Shown piece after piece: positions 1 to 8,123 of a stretch of DNA of 64,000 bases. The position numbers were made by a program, and so were the translations under genes. The stretch is from assembly GCF_000718165.1 (NCBI RefSeq), contig NZ_JOEY01000042.1, positions 1 to 64,000 on the forward strand. The letters are read 5' to 3'. The DNA is from Streptomyces fulvoviolaceus. GTDB lineage: Bacteria; Actinomycetota; Actinomycetes; Streptomycetales; Streptomycetaceae. The notes beneath the pieces are model-generated. The model did not search any database and was not told where the DNA came from. It saw nothing but the letters and a program-made list of their open reading frames with translations. Each line of letters opens with the position of its first letter. The stretch's first letter is position 1.

Positions 1-76
1 TCAGCGGATCAACGTGCTGTTCGCGATGCTCCGCGACGGCACCTTCTACGAACCCCGAACCCCACGCCTCGCTTGA
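1..76 (+). CDS. IS110-family transposase, C-terminal end only
   Basis: Only the last 24 codons are in the window, ending at TGA 74-76. The reading frame from base 2 gives a tail with the motif INVLFAMLRDGTFYEP, which is the usual C-terminus of IS110/IS116/IS902 DEDD-type transposases that catalyse movement of their insertion sequence. The rest of the gene lies to the left of the window, so completeness cannot be judged. The stop is followed by a short GC hairpin and then the 3' end of the convergent MFS gene. Recognition rests on a short tail, hence moderate confidence. Confidence 0.7.
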   Translation, partial: QRINVLFAMLRDGTFYEPRTPRLA

Positions 77-95
77 CGAAAGACATAGAGGCACC

Positions 96-115
96 CCCCG
101 CGACCTGGAGCGGGG
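96..115. terminator. Short GC hairpin between transposase and MFS gene
   Basis: CCCCGC (96-101) pairs with GCGGGG (110-115) around an 8-nt loop. It lies between two convergent genes and could end transcription from either side, or be part of the insertion-sequence end. The stem is only 6 bp, so this is tentative. Confidence 0.35.
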
Positions 116-117
116 TT

Positions 118-1329
118 TCAGGGCTGCCGGTCGGGAACCGCTGCGGCCGGCGGGCTGAGCTTCGGCCGGTCGCGGTCGCCCGCGCGCAGGACCCCCGCGA
201 AGGCCACGAGCCCGCACGCGAGCACCGTCACGAGGCCGAACGACACCACCAGGCTGGTCGCCTGGGCCACCCCGCCGAGGAGACTGGGCGCGATCAGGCC
301 CGAGGTGTACGTGATGGTCGCGACGCCCGCGATGGCCTGACTGGGGTTCGGGCCGCTGCGGCCTGCCGCCGCGAAGCACAGCGGTACGACCACGGCGATG
401 CCCAGGCCCATCAGTGCGAACCCGCCCATCGCCACCGCCGGATGGCCCGCCACGACGATCAGCAGTCCGCCCGCCGCGGCGAGGACGCCTCCGGCGCGGA
501 CCGTGCCGACCGAGCCGAAGCGGTTCACCACCGCGTCGCCCGCGAGTCGGGCCACCGCCATGGTCAGCATGAAACCGGTCGTGCAGGCCGCGGCGAGCCC
601 CGCCGAGCTGTCGAGCTGGTCGCGCAGATAGACCGCGGACCAGTCCAGGCTCGCGCCCTCCGCGAACACCGCGCAGAACCCGACCGCGCCGATGAGCAGC
701 GCCGACTTGGGCGGCAGCGCGAACCTCGGCGGCGGCTCCTCGTCCTCGGCCGGCTGCAGGTCCAGTACCCAGCTGCAGGCCAGGATGCCGAGGAAGGTGA
801 GGGTCGCCGCCGCCAGCGCGAAGTGCAGTCGGGCGTCCGCGCCGAGATGCGCGGCGAGCGTGCCGCCCGCCGAGCCGACCAGCGCACCCGCGCTCCACAT
901 GCCGTGCAGTGAGGACATGATCGACTTGCCCAGCAGGTTCTCGATCTCGACGCCCAGCGCGTTCATGACGACGTCGGCCATGCCGGCGCTGGCTCCGTAC
1001 ACGAACATCGCCAGGCACAGGGTGTACAGGTTCGGCGCGAGGGACGGCAGGACGAGGGACAGCGTCCACAGCGTGATCAGTCCGCGCAGGGCCGTACGGC
1101 TGCCGAAGCGGTGGCTGATCCGGGCGGCCAGCGGCATGGAGCAGGAGGCGCCGAACGCCGTGAAGGCCAGTGCGAGTCCCAGCTGCCCCGCACTCAGCGA
1201 GGCATGGTCCTGGATCCACGGCACGCGTGTCGCGAACGAACCGGTGACGGCGCCGTGCACGGCGAAGACGGCCGCCACGGCGTACCGGGCGCGCCGCACC
1301 TGCCCCTGCTCGTACTGCACTTCGCTCAT
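118..1329 (-). CDS. MFS transporter (fucose/sugar permease type)
   Basis: A 403-residue major facilitator with about 12 hydrophobic segments, a loop between segments 2 and 3 of the ISHRFGSRTAL type, and the second-half equivalent VVNRFGSVGTV. It probably exports or imports a small solute across the cytoplasmic membrane; its best resemblance is to the fucose permease-like MFS group. The ATG at 1329 follows a GGGAG-rich stretch. It is divergent from a ROK regulator, with 121 bp between the starts, and a perfect palindrome in that gap is the likely operator for both. The substrate is not visible from sequence; a sugar is inferred only from the ROK neighbour. Confidence 0.85.
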   Translation of the reverse strand: MSEVQYEQGQVRRARYAVAAVFAVHGAVTGSFATRVPWIQDHASLSAGQLGLALAFTAFGASCSMPLAARISHRFGSRTALRGLITLWTLSLVLPSLAPNLYTLCLAMFVYGASAGMADVVMNALGVEIENLLGKSIMSSLHGMWSAGALVGSAGGTLAAHLGADARLHFALAAATLTFLGILACSWVLDLQPAEDEEPPPRFALPPKSALLIGAVGFCAVFAEGASLDWSAVYLRDQLDSSAGLAAACTTGFMLTMAVARLAGDAVVNRFGSVGTVRAGGVLAAAGGLLIVVAGHPAVAMGGFALMGLGIAVVVPLCFAAAGRSGPNPSQAIAGVATITYTSGLIAPSLLGGVAQATSLVVSFGLVTVLACGLVAFAGVLRAGDRDRPKLSPPAAAVPDRQP

Positions 1330-1373
1330 TCTCCCGCCCCTTCGCGGTCTCCGGTCCCCACCGGCGACGTAAA

Positions 1374-1396
1374 CTATCAGGAACCCTGCCTGATAG
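1374..1396. promoter_or_regulatory. Palindromic operator for the ROK regulator
   Basis: A perfect inverted repeat, CTATCAGG (1374-1381) and CCTGATAG (1389-1396), with a 7-nt spacer. It sits in the 121-bp gap between the divergent MFS and ROK genes and is AT-richer than its surroundings. Position and symmetry suit binding by a dimeric winged-helix regulator, most simply the ROK protein encoded 55 bp downstream, controlling itself and the transporter. Confidence 0.7.
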
Positions 1397-1450
1397 ATAG
1401 ACGATTAAAGGCCGCCCGGGTGCGGCTCGCTGATCTGGGAGGATCCCGGC

Positions 1451-2629
1451 ATGCCCGCATCCCCGAGCACCGCCCGGGCCATCAACGACCGGCTCGCCCT
1501 GCGTCTGCTCCAGCAGGAGGGCCCGTTGACGGCAGGGCAGTTGAAGCAGCTCACCGGCCTGTCCCGGCCGTCCGTCGCCGACCTCGTCGAACGCCTCACC
1601 GCCGCCGGTCTGATCGCGATGGTCGGGGAGTCGGGCGAACAGCGGCGCGGCCCGAACGCGAAGCTGTACGGCATCGTCGCCGATCGGGCGTACCTGGCCG
1701 CACTCGACGTACGCATGGAGGGTGTCTCGGTCGTCGTGTCCGACCTGTTGGGGCGGGTGCTCGCCGAGTCGTCGGTACCGATCGGCGGTGACACGGGGAC
1801 GGGACCGGCGGTCGAGCAGGCGGTGACCCTGGTCGAACGGGTGGCCAAGGAGGCGGGCGCCGACCGCCTCCACACCGTCGGCATCGGCGCCCCCGGCCTC
1901 ATCGACCCGGCCACCGGCGAACTCCGTGACTCCTCGGGCCTGCCCGAATGGCACCGCCGTCTGGTCGCAACCCTCCAGGAACGCCTTCCGGAGGCCCGGG
2001 TCCACGTCGAGAACGAGACGAACCTCGCCGCGCTGGCGGAGCAGCGGGACGGGGCGGCGCGGGACCGGGACACGTTCGTGCTGCTGTGGCTGGGGCATGG
2101 CACGGGCGCGGCGGTGGTGCTCGACGGTTCGTTGCGGCGGGGGGCTTCCGGCGGGACCGGGGAGATCGGGTTCCTGCCGGTGCCGGGGACGGCGGGCCTG
2201 CCCTCGGCGACAGCGTGCGACGGGGGGTTCCACTCCCTCGCGGGGTCGGCGGCGATCGCGGAGCTGGCGGGGGAGTACGGCGTGGTTGCCGTTGCCGCCG
2301 GGCCTGAGCCGGTCGCTGCGGCGCTGGTGGGGGCGGCGGTGACCGAGGGCGCGGACGGCTTCCTGGACGTGCTGGCTGATCGGCTTGCCGTGGGTGTGTC
2401 TTCCGTCGTCGCGATCCTGGACCCGGGCTGCGTGGTCCTCGGCGGCGAGGTCGGGCAGGCGGGCGGGGACGAGCTCGCCGCGCGGGTGGAGCAGCGAGTC
2501 CGCCGTATGTCGCCCTTGCCGACCGAGGTGCGCCCGAGCGCCCTCGGTGGCGGTGCCGTGCTGCGAGGCGCGCTGCTCACAGCCCGGGACCGTGCTCAGG
2601 ACGAGCTGTTCGCGCCGCCCGAGCGCTGA
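1451..2629 (+). CDS. ROK-family transcriptional regulator
   Basis: A 392-residue ROK repressor: an N-terminal winged helix-turn-helix (about residues 15-65, with GPLTAGQLKQLTGLSRPSVADLV split over the helices) followed by a sugar-kinase-like ASKHA domain. The glycine-rich GHGTGAAVVLDG and SGGTGEIG motifs typical of ROK proteins are present. The usual CxCGxxGC zinc motif is not; only one cysteine occurs at the matching place (TACDGG). The ATG at 1451 follows GGGAGG. It probably represses the divergent MFS gene through the palindrome at 1374-1396, with a sugar or sugar phosphate as inducer; the ligand is unknown. Its 3' end overlaps the convergent reductase gene by 34 bp. Confidence 0.9.
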   Translation: MPASPSTARAINDRLALRLLQQEGPLTAGQLKQLTGLSRPSVADLVERLTAAGLIAMVGESGEQRRGPNAKLYGIVADRAYLAALDVRMEGVSVVVSDLLGRVLAESSVPIGGDTGTGPAVEQAVTLVERVAKEAGADRLHTVGIGAPGLIDPATGELRDSSGLPEWHRRLVATLQERLPEARVHVENETNLAALAEQRDGAARDRDTFVLLWLGHGTGAAVVLDGSLRRGASGGTGEIGFLPVPGTAGLPSATACDGGFHSLAGSAAIAELAGEYGVVAVAAGPEPVAAALVGAAVTEGADGFLDVLADRLAVGVSSVVAILDPGCVVLGGEVGQAGGDELAARVEQRVRRMSPLPTEVRPSALGGGAVLRGALLTARDRAQDELFAPPER

Positions 2630-3372
2630 CGCTTCCCGAACCGCCGGGCCAGGTACTCCTCGAACGTCCCCTTCCCCACAGCCCGTTCCGGCGTCAGATG
2701 CCCACCCGCCCGGAACTGCCGAAACGCCTTGCCCCACAGCCGTACGTTCACCACGGCCCGCCGACGCCCCGTCGCCTTCAGATACACGCGAGCCAGCGAC
2801 TCGAACGTCCGCACCTCGGGCCCGCCCATGTCGTCCACCCGCCCCGCGGGCTCGGCCGCGGCCAACTCGGCCAGCCGATCCGCGACTTCGGCCACCTCGA
2901 TCGGCTGATCGCTCACACCCGAGGGCAGCGGCATGACCGGCGGCTTGGACATCGCGTTGAAGAACATGACCAGCAGATCGTGGAACTGGGTCGTCCGCAG
3001 CACGGTCCACCTCAGCCCCGACTCCTCGATCTGCTTCTCCACGGCGAGCTTGATCCGGTAGTACGGGAACGGCACTTGGTCGACGCCGACGATCGAGATG
3101 TAGACCAGGTGACCCACCCCCGCCCGGCGCGCCGCCGCGATCAGGTTCGCGGCCGCCTTCTCGTCCCCGCCGGTCTGCGTGGTCGCGCAGTGCACGATCG
3201 TGTCCACGCCCTCGACGGCAGCGTCCAGAGCGGCGCCGCCCTCGCGCAGATCGACGGCGTACGGCTGGGACTGCCGGCTGAGCACCCGCACCTCGTGCCC
3301 GTCCGCGCGCAGCCGCTCGGTGACGAGCCGGCCGAGCGTTCCGGTACCGCCGGTCACCAGGATCGTGGTCAT
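2596..3372 (-). CDS. NmrA-like NAD(P)-binding oxidoreductase (atypical SDR)
   Basis: A 258-residue Rossmann protein with the N-terminal nucleotide-binding motif TGGTGTLG (residues 7-14), a YYRIK active-site-like segment, and the layout of NmrA/atypical short-chain dehydrogenases. It most likely reduces or senses a small substrate with NAD(P)H. The ATG at 3372 has GAAGGGG 8 nt upstream. It lies directly downstream of an ECF41-type sigma factor gene. Epimerase/oxidoreductase genes are known direct targets of ECF41 sigma factors, so this is the expected regulated partner. A possible ECF41 promoter lies just upstream. The sigma gene itself is broken. Confidence 0.85.
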   Translation of the reverse strand: MTTILVTGGTGTLGRLVTERLRADGHEVRVLSRQSQPYAVDLREGGAALDAAVEGVDTIVHCATTQTGGDEKAAANLIAAARRAGVGHLVYISIVGVDQVPFPYYRIKLAVEKQIEESGLRWTVLRTTQFHDLLVMFFNAMSKPPVMPLPSGVSDQPIEVAEVADRLAELAAAEPAGRVDDMGGPEVRTFESLARVYLKATGRRRAVVNVRLWGKAFRQFRAGGHLTPERAVGKGTFEEYLARRFGKRQRSGGANSSS

Positions 3373-3429
3373 GCTGTCAGCCCCTTCGGACGCCGGACGC
3401 TCCCGGACGGAGCGCCCTCCATCAGCTGA

Positions 3430-3457
3430 GACCGAGTAGCCCCCGCGGAACGTGACA
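3430..3457 (-). promoter_or_regulatory. Possible ECF41-type promoter for the NmrA-like gene
   Basis: On the minus strand TGTCACG (3451-3457) is followed after 16 nt by CGGTC. Published ECF41 promoters read TGTCACA with a CGTC-like -10, so the -35 matches well and the -10 only partly. It lies in the gap between the broken sigma gene and the reductase start. Confidence 0.45.
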
Positions 3458-3460
3458 GAC

Positions 3461-4299
3461 CTACGACCGCACGAGCTGCCGGTGCACGAAACCGAGCTTG
3501 TCCGGGTTCAGCACGGCCCGCACCTCGGAGATCAGACCGTCCCGCAGTTCGACCGTGATCACGGTGATGAGCGTGTCGCCGGCCCACGCGGCGAGCGCGC
3601 TCCCGCCGTTGACCTCCGCCGCCGTGAACCGCAGGCCCGCGCCCCAGCGCTCGAACGCGCCCACGGCGAAGCGGACGACCTTCTCGCGCCCCTCGATCGG
3701 CCGCCGGGCCGCGGTGACCTTGCCGCCGCCGTCGCTCCACCAGGTCGCGTCGGCCGCGAGCAGCTTCTCCAGCCCGGCGAGGTCGCCCTCGCGCGCCGCC
3801 GTGACGAACGACGCGACCAGCTCCTCCCACCGCTCGGGCGCGGGCGCGAAACGCGACTCGGGCTCACCGACCCGTCGGGTAGCCCTCCGGTACAGCTGAC
3901 GGCAGTTGGCCTCGGTGAGATCCAGTACGCCGGCGATCTCCCGGTAGCCGTACGCGAAGGCCTCCCGCAGCACGTACACGGCCCTCCCCCACGCCCTTAA
4001 GGCAGTGGGGGAGGGCCGAGCGTCCCGTCGGAGGTGACGACCGGCTCCGGCAGCCAGGTCCCGACGTACTGCTCGCGCCGGACCTTGGCCGAGGTCAGCC
4101 GGGTGAGACAGAGGTTGGTGACGACCTTGGCGAGCCAGGCCGCGAGATGCTCGATCTCCGCGCGGTCGGCCCCGCTGAGGCGCAGATACGCGTCCTGGAC
4201 CATGGCCTCGGCCTCGTCGGCGGAACCGAGCATGCGGTACGCCAGCCCGAACAGCCGGGGACGGTGGCTCTCGAACTCGTCGGCGATCGTGCTGCTCAT
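3461..4299 (-). pseudogene. sigJ: ECF41-family sigma factor (SigJ type), disrupted
   Basis: Two out-of-frame pieces form one gene. The 5' piece starts at ATG 4299 (GTGAGG upstream) and encodes region sigma-2 (DEFESHRPRLFGLAYRML..., then ...AMVQDAYLRL) and the WLPEP linker motif, then meets a TAA (3997-3999) inside a palindrome. The 3' piece, in another frame, encodes the second half of sigma-4 (VLREAFAYGYREIAGVL) and the SnoaL-like extension carrying the DGGGK and NPDKL motifs that mark ECF41 factors. Compared with intact family members, roughly 25-30 residues at the start of sigma-4 are missing and replaced by a 38-bp inverted repeat. A working sigma factor is unlikely. An intact gene would have controlled the adjacent reductase. 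The frameshift and TAA are seen directly; the deletion size is from memory of homologues. Confidence 0.88.
3980..4017. repeat. 38-bp palindromic element inside the sigma factor gene
   Basis: Perfect 13-bp arms (3980-3992 and 4005-4017, GGCCCTCCCCCAC and its complement) flank a 12-nt centre containing CCTTAAGG. It resembles the small palindromic MITE-like elements scattered through Streptomyces genomes. It supplies the TAA that ends the 5' piece of the sigma gene. No target duplication can be shown without an intact allele. Confidence 0.75.
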
Positions 4300-4442
4300 G
4301 CCCCTCACCCTGCCAGAGCCGGACGGGCCCGGAACCGAGGGGTGAGACGAGAAGTCCAGCGACGCCCCTTGTGAGCCACCCCACACCGTTCGCCCGTATG
4401 GAGGTCGATCAGGCGTGGCACACTGGCCGTGTACCAGAAGCA

Positions 4443-4569
4443 GCGCACTCCGGGGTCGGTGAAAGTCCGAACCGGCGGTTACAGTCCGCGACCCGGTCGC
4501 TTCCAGCGGCCGGTTGACCAGGTGAAATTCCTGGACCGACGGTTAAAGTCCGGATGGGAGGCAGTGCGC
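4443..4569 (+). promoter_or_regulatory. FMN riboswitch (RFN element)
   Basis: The closing stem GCGCACT (4443-4449) with AGTGCGC (4563-4569) encloses the hallmark FMN-aptamer segments GGTCGGTGAAAGTCCGAACC, GGCGGTTACAGTCCGCGAC and ACCGACGGTTAAAGTCCGGATG in the correct order, with the variable arm between. The aptamer lies 148 nt upstream of the ribE start and should shut off the operon when FMN is abundant. No strong intrinsic terminator follows (only a 5-bp CGTCC-TTCG-GGACG hairpin), so control is probably at translation initiation or through Rho; that mode is inferred. Confidence 0.97.
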
Positions 4570-4716
4570 GGCGGGCGGGCATTCGTGCGCGCCGCCGTAT
4601 CGACTCGTCCTTCGGGACGGGTGCGTCCGGCGTCGCCCCCGGTGTTCCTGCTCGTACATTCTGTCGTCATCGACAGCCCCGGAGTCCGTGCCCGAAGAGG
4701 CAGGAGGACCCGGGAA

Positions 4717-5322
4717 GTGTTCACCGGAATCGTCGAAGAGCTGGGCGAGATCACCGCCGTCGAGAACCTTGGCGACGCCTGTCGTTTCCGGCTGCGCGGC
4801 CCCGTCGTGACCGAGGGCGCGAAGCACGGCGACTCGATCGCCGTCAACGGTGTCTGCCTCACGGTCGTCGACCACGAAGGCGACGAGTTCACCGCCGACG
4901 TCATGGCGGAGACCCTGAACCGCTCCAGCCTCGGCGCCCTCGCCGTCGGTTCCCGCGTCAACCTCGAACGCCCCACCGCCGTGGGCGCACGCCTCGGCGG
5001 GCACATCGTGCAGGGCCATGTCGACGGCACCGGTGAGGTTCTGGAGCGCAAGCCCTCCGAGAACTGGGAGATCGTCAAGGTCTCCCTCCCCGCCGACCTC
5101 ACCCGGTACGTCGTCGAGAAGGGCTCCATCACGGTCGACGGCATCAGCCTCACCGTGGTCGACGCCGGCCCCGACTACTTCACCGTCAGCCTCATCCCCA
5201 CCACCCTCGCCCTGACCACGCTCGGCCTCAAGCAGCCCGGCGACCCGGTCAACCTCGAGGTGGACATCGTCGCCAAGTACGTCGAGCGCCTGCTCGCCAC
5301 CACTCAGGGGGCGGCGAAGTGA
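4717..5322 (+). CDS. ribE: Riboflavin synthase, alpha chain
   Basis: A 201-residue riboflavin synthase that dismutates two 6,7-dimethyl-8-ribityllumazine molecules to riboflavin in the cytosol. It shows the canonical N-terminus [10 protein letters not shown] and the internal duplication of the lumazine-binding barrel ([10 protein letters not shown] near residue 47 and [12 protein letters not shown] near residue 145). The start is GTG 4717 with AGGAGG 9 nt upstream; the longer open frame back to 4429 runs through the riboswitch and is not coding. The stop overlaps the ribM start by 4 bp. Called ribB or ribC in some Streptomyces papers. Confidence 0.96.
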   Translation: MFTGIVEELGEITAVENLGDACRFRLRGPVVTEGAKHGDSIAVNGVCLTVVDHEGDEFTADVMAETLNRSSLGALAVGSRVNLERPTAVGARLGGHIVQGHVDGTGEVLERKPSENWEIVKVSLPADLTRYVVEKGSITVDGISLTVVDAGPDYFTVSLIPTTLALTTLGLKQPGDPVNLEVDIVAKYVERLLATTQGAAK

Positions 5323-5960
5323 ACTGGCTGAACTCCGAGGCCTTCGTCGCCTTCGACCAGCACATCCTCTGGTCGGACATGATCGGCAACATCCTCGGCC
5401 TGATCGCCCTGGCCCTCGGCTGGCGGCGCAACCTGTGGAGCTGGCCGGTGCAGTTCGCCTCCGGCCTCATCCTCTTCGGCGCCTTCTTCGGCCACCTCAC
5501 CGGCAGCGCGGGCAAGCAGGCGGTCGTCATGGCCGTCGCCCTGTACGGCTGGTGGCAGTGGAACCGCAACAAGGGCCAGGCAGAGGACGGTCACATCGCC
5601 CCGCGCTTCGCCACCTGGCGCGAACGCGCCGCGATGGTCGGCGCGGCCGCTGTCGGCACGGTCGCGGTGGCCCTGCTCTTCAAGGCCTACCCGACCCTGT
5701 CCTGGGACCCCTGGCCGGACGCCTACATCTTCGTCGGCACCATCGTCGCCATGTACGCCCAGGCGCGCGGCATGGTCGAGTTCTGGTTCGCCTGGCTGCT
5801 GGTCGACCTGGTCGGCGTCCCGCTGAACTTCGCCAACGGCTACGCCTTCTCCGGTTTCGTCTACGTCATCTACGGCGCGCTCGTCCTGTGGGGCATGCGC
5901 GACTGGTGGCTGCGCTCCCGCAGGGCCGCGCAGCCCGCCCTGGAAGGAGCGCCGGCATGA
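5319..5960 (+). CDS. ribM: Riboflavin transporter of the PnuC family
   Basis: A 213-residue membrane protein with about 6-7 hydrophobic segments and the PnuC-family pattern ([32 protein letters not shown]). In actinomycetes the PnuC-like protein inside the rib operon is RibM, a facilitator for riboflavin and analogues such as roseoflavin. The GTG start overlaps the ribE stop (GTGA) and its own stop overlaps the next ATG (ATGA), so it is translationally coupled on both sides and under the same FMN riboswitch. Position in the rib operon favours riboflavin over nicotinamide riboside as substrate. Confidence 0.9.
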   Translation: MNWLNSEAFVAFDQHILWSDMIGNILGLIALALGWRRNLWSWPVQFASGLILFGAFFGHLTGSAGKQAVVMAVALYGWWQWNRNKGQAEDGHIAPRFATWRERAAMVGAAAVGTVAVALLFKAYPTLSWDPWPDAYIFVGTIVAMYAQARGMVEFWFAWLLVDLVGVPLNFANGYAFSGFVYVIYGALVLWGMRDWWLRSRRAAQPALEGAPA

Positions 5961-7255
5961 GCGCCGCACCCATCCTGTACAGCACCGACGGCTTCGAGGA
6001 CTTCGCGCTCGACCCGATCGAGCAGGCCGTCGCCGACATCGCGGCCGGCCGCCCGATCGTGGTCGTCGACGACGAGGACCGCGAGAACGAGGGCGACCTC
6101 GTCGTCGCGGCGGAGAAGGTCACGCCCGAGATCGTGGCCTTCATGATGAGCGAGTGCCGCGGTCTGATCTGCGCCCCCATGGAGGGGGAGGAGCTGGAGC
6201 GGCTGCGGCTCCCGCAGATGGTCGACGACAACACCGAGTCGATGAAAACCGCGTTCACCGTCTCCGTGGACGCATCGGGCGCTCACGGTGTGAGCACCGG
6301 CATCTCGGCTTCGGACCGTGCCACGACGCTTCAGCTGCTGGCGAGCGGCACCGCGCAGGCCGACGACTTCGTCCGCCCCGGCCATATCTTCCCGCTGCGC
6401 GCCAAGTCCGGCGGGGTACTCGTCCGCAACGGCCACACCGAAGCGGCCGTCGACCTCGCCCGCCTCGCGGGCCTGCGTCCGGCCGGCGCGATCGTCGAGA
6501 TCGCCGGCGAGGACGGCCGTATGCTCCGGCTGCCCGAGCTGATCCCGTTCGCCCGCAAGCACGGCCTGACGATCATCTCCATCGAGGACCTGATCGCCTA
6601 CCGCCGGACCTCGGAGCCCACGGTCCGCCGCGAGGCCGAGACCCGGCTGCCCACCGCCCACGGCACCTTCACGGCGTACGGCTACCGCTCCACCGTCGAC
6701 GGCGTCGAGCACGTCGCCCTCGTGCACGGCGAGATCGGCGACGGCGAGGATGTCCTCGTCCGCGTCCACTCCGAGTGCCTCACCGGCGACATCTTCGGTT
6801 CCCAGCGCTGCGACTGCGGCCCCCAGCTCGACGCCTCCCTGGAGCGCATCCAGGCCGAGGGCAGGGGAGTGGTGGTCTACCTGCGCGGCCACGAGGGGCG
6901 CGGCATCGGCCTGCTGTCCAAGCTCAGGGCGTACGAACTCCAGGAGCAGGGCCACGACACCCTCGACGCCAACCTCGAACTCGGCCTGCCCGCCGACGCC
7001 CGGGACTACGGCGCCGGCGCGCAGATCCTCCAGGACCTCGGTGTCCGCAGCCTGCGGCTGATGACCAACAACCCCGACAAGACCGACGCGCTGGTCCGCC
7101 ACGGCCTCAAGGTCACCGGCCGCGAGCCGATGCCGATACAGGCGGGCGAGCACAACCTCCGCTACCTGCGCACCAAGCGGGACCGGATGGGGCACGACCT
7201 GCCCTGGCTGGAGACGGCCCCCGTGGCACCCGTCTCCACCTGCGGCAACCAGTAA
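5957..7255 (+). CDS. ribBA: Bifunctional DHBP synthase / GTP cyclohydrolase II
   Basis: A 432-residue fusion that makes both early riboflavin precursors. The N-terminal half (about 15-215) is 3,4-dihydroxy-2-butanone 4-phosphate synthase, with the acidic [11 protein letters not shown] motif and GHTEA. The C-terminal half is GTP cyclohydrolase II, with zinc ligands in [14 protein letters not shown], the [10 protein letters not shown] motif and TNNPDK. The ATG at 5957 overlaps the ribM stop; the open frame extends upstream in a shadow frame but has no RBS there. Length is normal for fused RibBA. Confidence 0.96.
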   Translation: MSAAPILYSTDGFEDFALDPIEQAVADIAAGRPIVVVDDEDRENEGDLVVAAEKVTPEIVAFMMSECRGLICAPMEGEELERLRLPQMVDDNTESMKTAFTVSVDASGAHGVSTGISASDRATTLQLLASGTAQADDFVRPGHIFPLRAKSGGVLVRNGHTEAAVDLARLAGLRPAGAIVEIAGEDGRMLRLPELIPFARKHGLTIISIEDLIAYRRTSEPTVRREAETRLPTAHGTFTAYGYRSTVDGVEHVALVHGEIGDGEDVLVRVHSECLTGDIFGSQRCDCGPQLDASLERIQAEGRGVVVYLRGHEGRGIGLLSKLRAYELQEQGHDTLDANLELGLPADARDYGAGAQILQDLGVRSLRLMTNNPDKTDALVRHGLKVTGREPMPIQAGEHNLRYLRTKRDRMGHDLPWLETAPVAPVSTCGNQ

Positions 7256-7276
7256 GCAAGAACACCAAGGAGAGAC

Positions 7277-7762
7277 GTGAGCGGCAAGGGTGCACCGGAA
7301 CTGTCCGTACGCAATGTGGGTGACCTGCGGGTCGCCGTCATCGCGGCACAGTGGCACGAGAAGGTGATGGACGGTCTGGTGGACGGCGCCCTGCGCGCCC
7401 TGCACGACCTGGGCATCGACGAGCCGACCCTCCTGAGGGTCCCCGGCAGCTGGGAACTCCCGGTCGTCGCCAAGGTCCTCGCGGGCCGCGGCTACGACGC
7501 GATCGTCGCCCTCGGTGTCGTCATCCGCGGCGGCACCCCGCACTTCGAGTACGTGTGCCAGGGCGTCACCCAGGGTCTGACCCAGGTCTCGGTCGAGACC
7601 GGAGTCCCCGTCGGCATGGGCGTCCTCACCTGCGACACCGAGGAGCAGGCCCTGGACCGGGCCGGCATCGAGGGCTCCAACGAGGACAAGGGGCACGAGG
7701 CGGTGACGGCGGCGGTGGCGACCGCGGCCACCCTCCGCTCAGTATCTGAACCATGGCGCTAG
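7277..7762 (+). CDS. ribH: 6,7-dimethyl-8-ribityllumazine synthase
   Basis: A 161-residue lumazine synthase that joins the pyrimidine and dihydroxybutanone phosphate branches and forms icosahedral or pentameric shells. Recognisable are [16 protein letters not shown] at the N-terminus, the loop RVPGSWELP, and [14 protein letters not shown] holding the catalytic histidine. The start is GTG 7277 with AAGGAGAG upstream, 21 nt after ribBA, so it is the last gene of the rib operon. The C-terminus is slightly long and runs close to hisE. Confidence 0.96.
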   Translation: MSGKGAPELSVRNVGDLRVAVIAAQWHEKVMDGLVDGALRALHDLGIDEPTLLRVPGSWELPVVAKVLAGRGYDAIVALGVVIRGGTPHFEYVCQGVTQGLTQVSVETGVPVGMGVLTCDTEEQALDRAGIEGSNEDKGHEAVTAAVATAATLRSVSEPWR

Positions 7763-7796
7763 GGCGGGCGGCACACCGCGTAAAGTGAGCGCCACC

Positions 7797-8069
7797 ATGT
7801 CCAATAAGACGTTCGAGGAGCTCTTCACCGAGCTCCAGCAGAAGGCCGCCACCGGCGACCCCGCCACTTCCCGCACCGCAGAACTGGTCGGCAAGGGCGT
7901 CCATGCCATCGGCAAGAAGGTCGTCGAAGAGGCCGCCGAGGTGTGGATGGCCGCCGAGTACGAGGGCAAGGAGGCGGCTGCCGAGGAGATCTCGCAGCTG
8001 CTCTACCACGTCCAGGTGATGATGGTCGCCCGCGGCATCTCCCTGGACGACGTCTACGCCCACCTCTGA
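7797..8069 (+). CDS. hisE: Phosphoribosyl-ATP pyrophosphatase
   Basis: A 90-residue HisE, second enzyme of histidine synthesis, cleaving pyrophosphate from PR-ATP. It has the [14 protein letters not shown] metal-binding helix and the [23 protein letters not shown] tail typical of actinomycete HisE. ATG 7797 is preferred to GTG 7785 because it gives the conserved start [10 protein letters not shown]. No clear RBS precedes it and TAAAGT lies 8 nt upstream of the ATG, so its translation start is uncertain. It is followed by hisG 54 bp on. Confidence 0.94.
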   Translation: MSNKTFEELFTELQQKAATGDPATSRTAELVGKGVHAIGKKVVEEAAEVWMAAEYEGKEAAAEEISQLLYHVQVMMVARGISLDDVYAHL

Positions 8070-8123
8070 GCCGCAACCCCCCGCACCCCAACACCGTACG
8101 CACGAACAAAGGAAGCCGACCTC

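Noticed and set aside
3461-4384. 307-residue open frame taken as a single intact gene
   Set aside because: Only its last 150 or so residues are sigma-factor sequence. The first part is an out-of-frame reading of sigma-2 with a composition unlike a real protein. The true gene is split across two frames.
5870-7696. 608-residue minus-strand frame over the rib operon
   Set aside because: Antisense shadow of ribBA and ribH caused by G/C bias at third positions. It has no recognised domain and would overlap well-supported genes.
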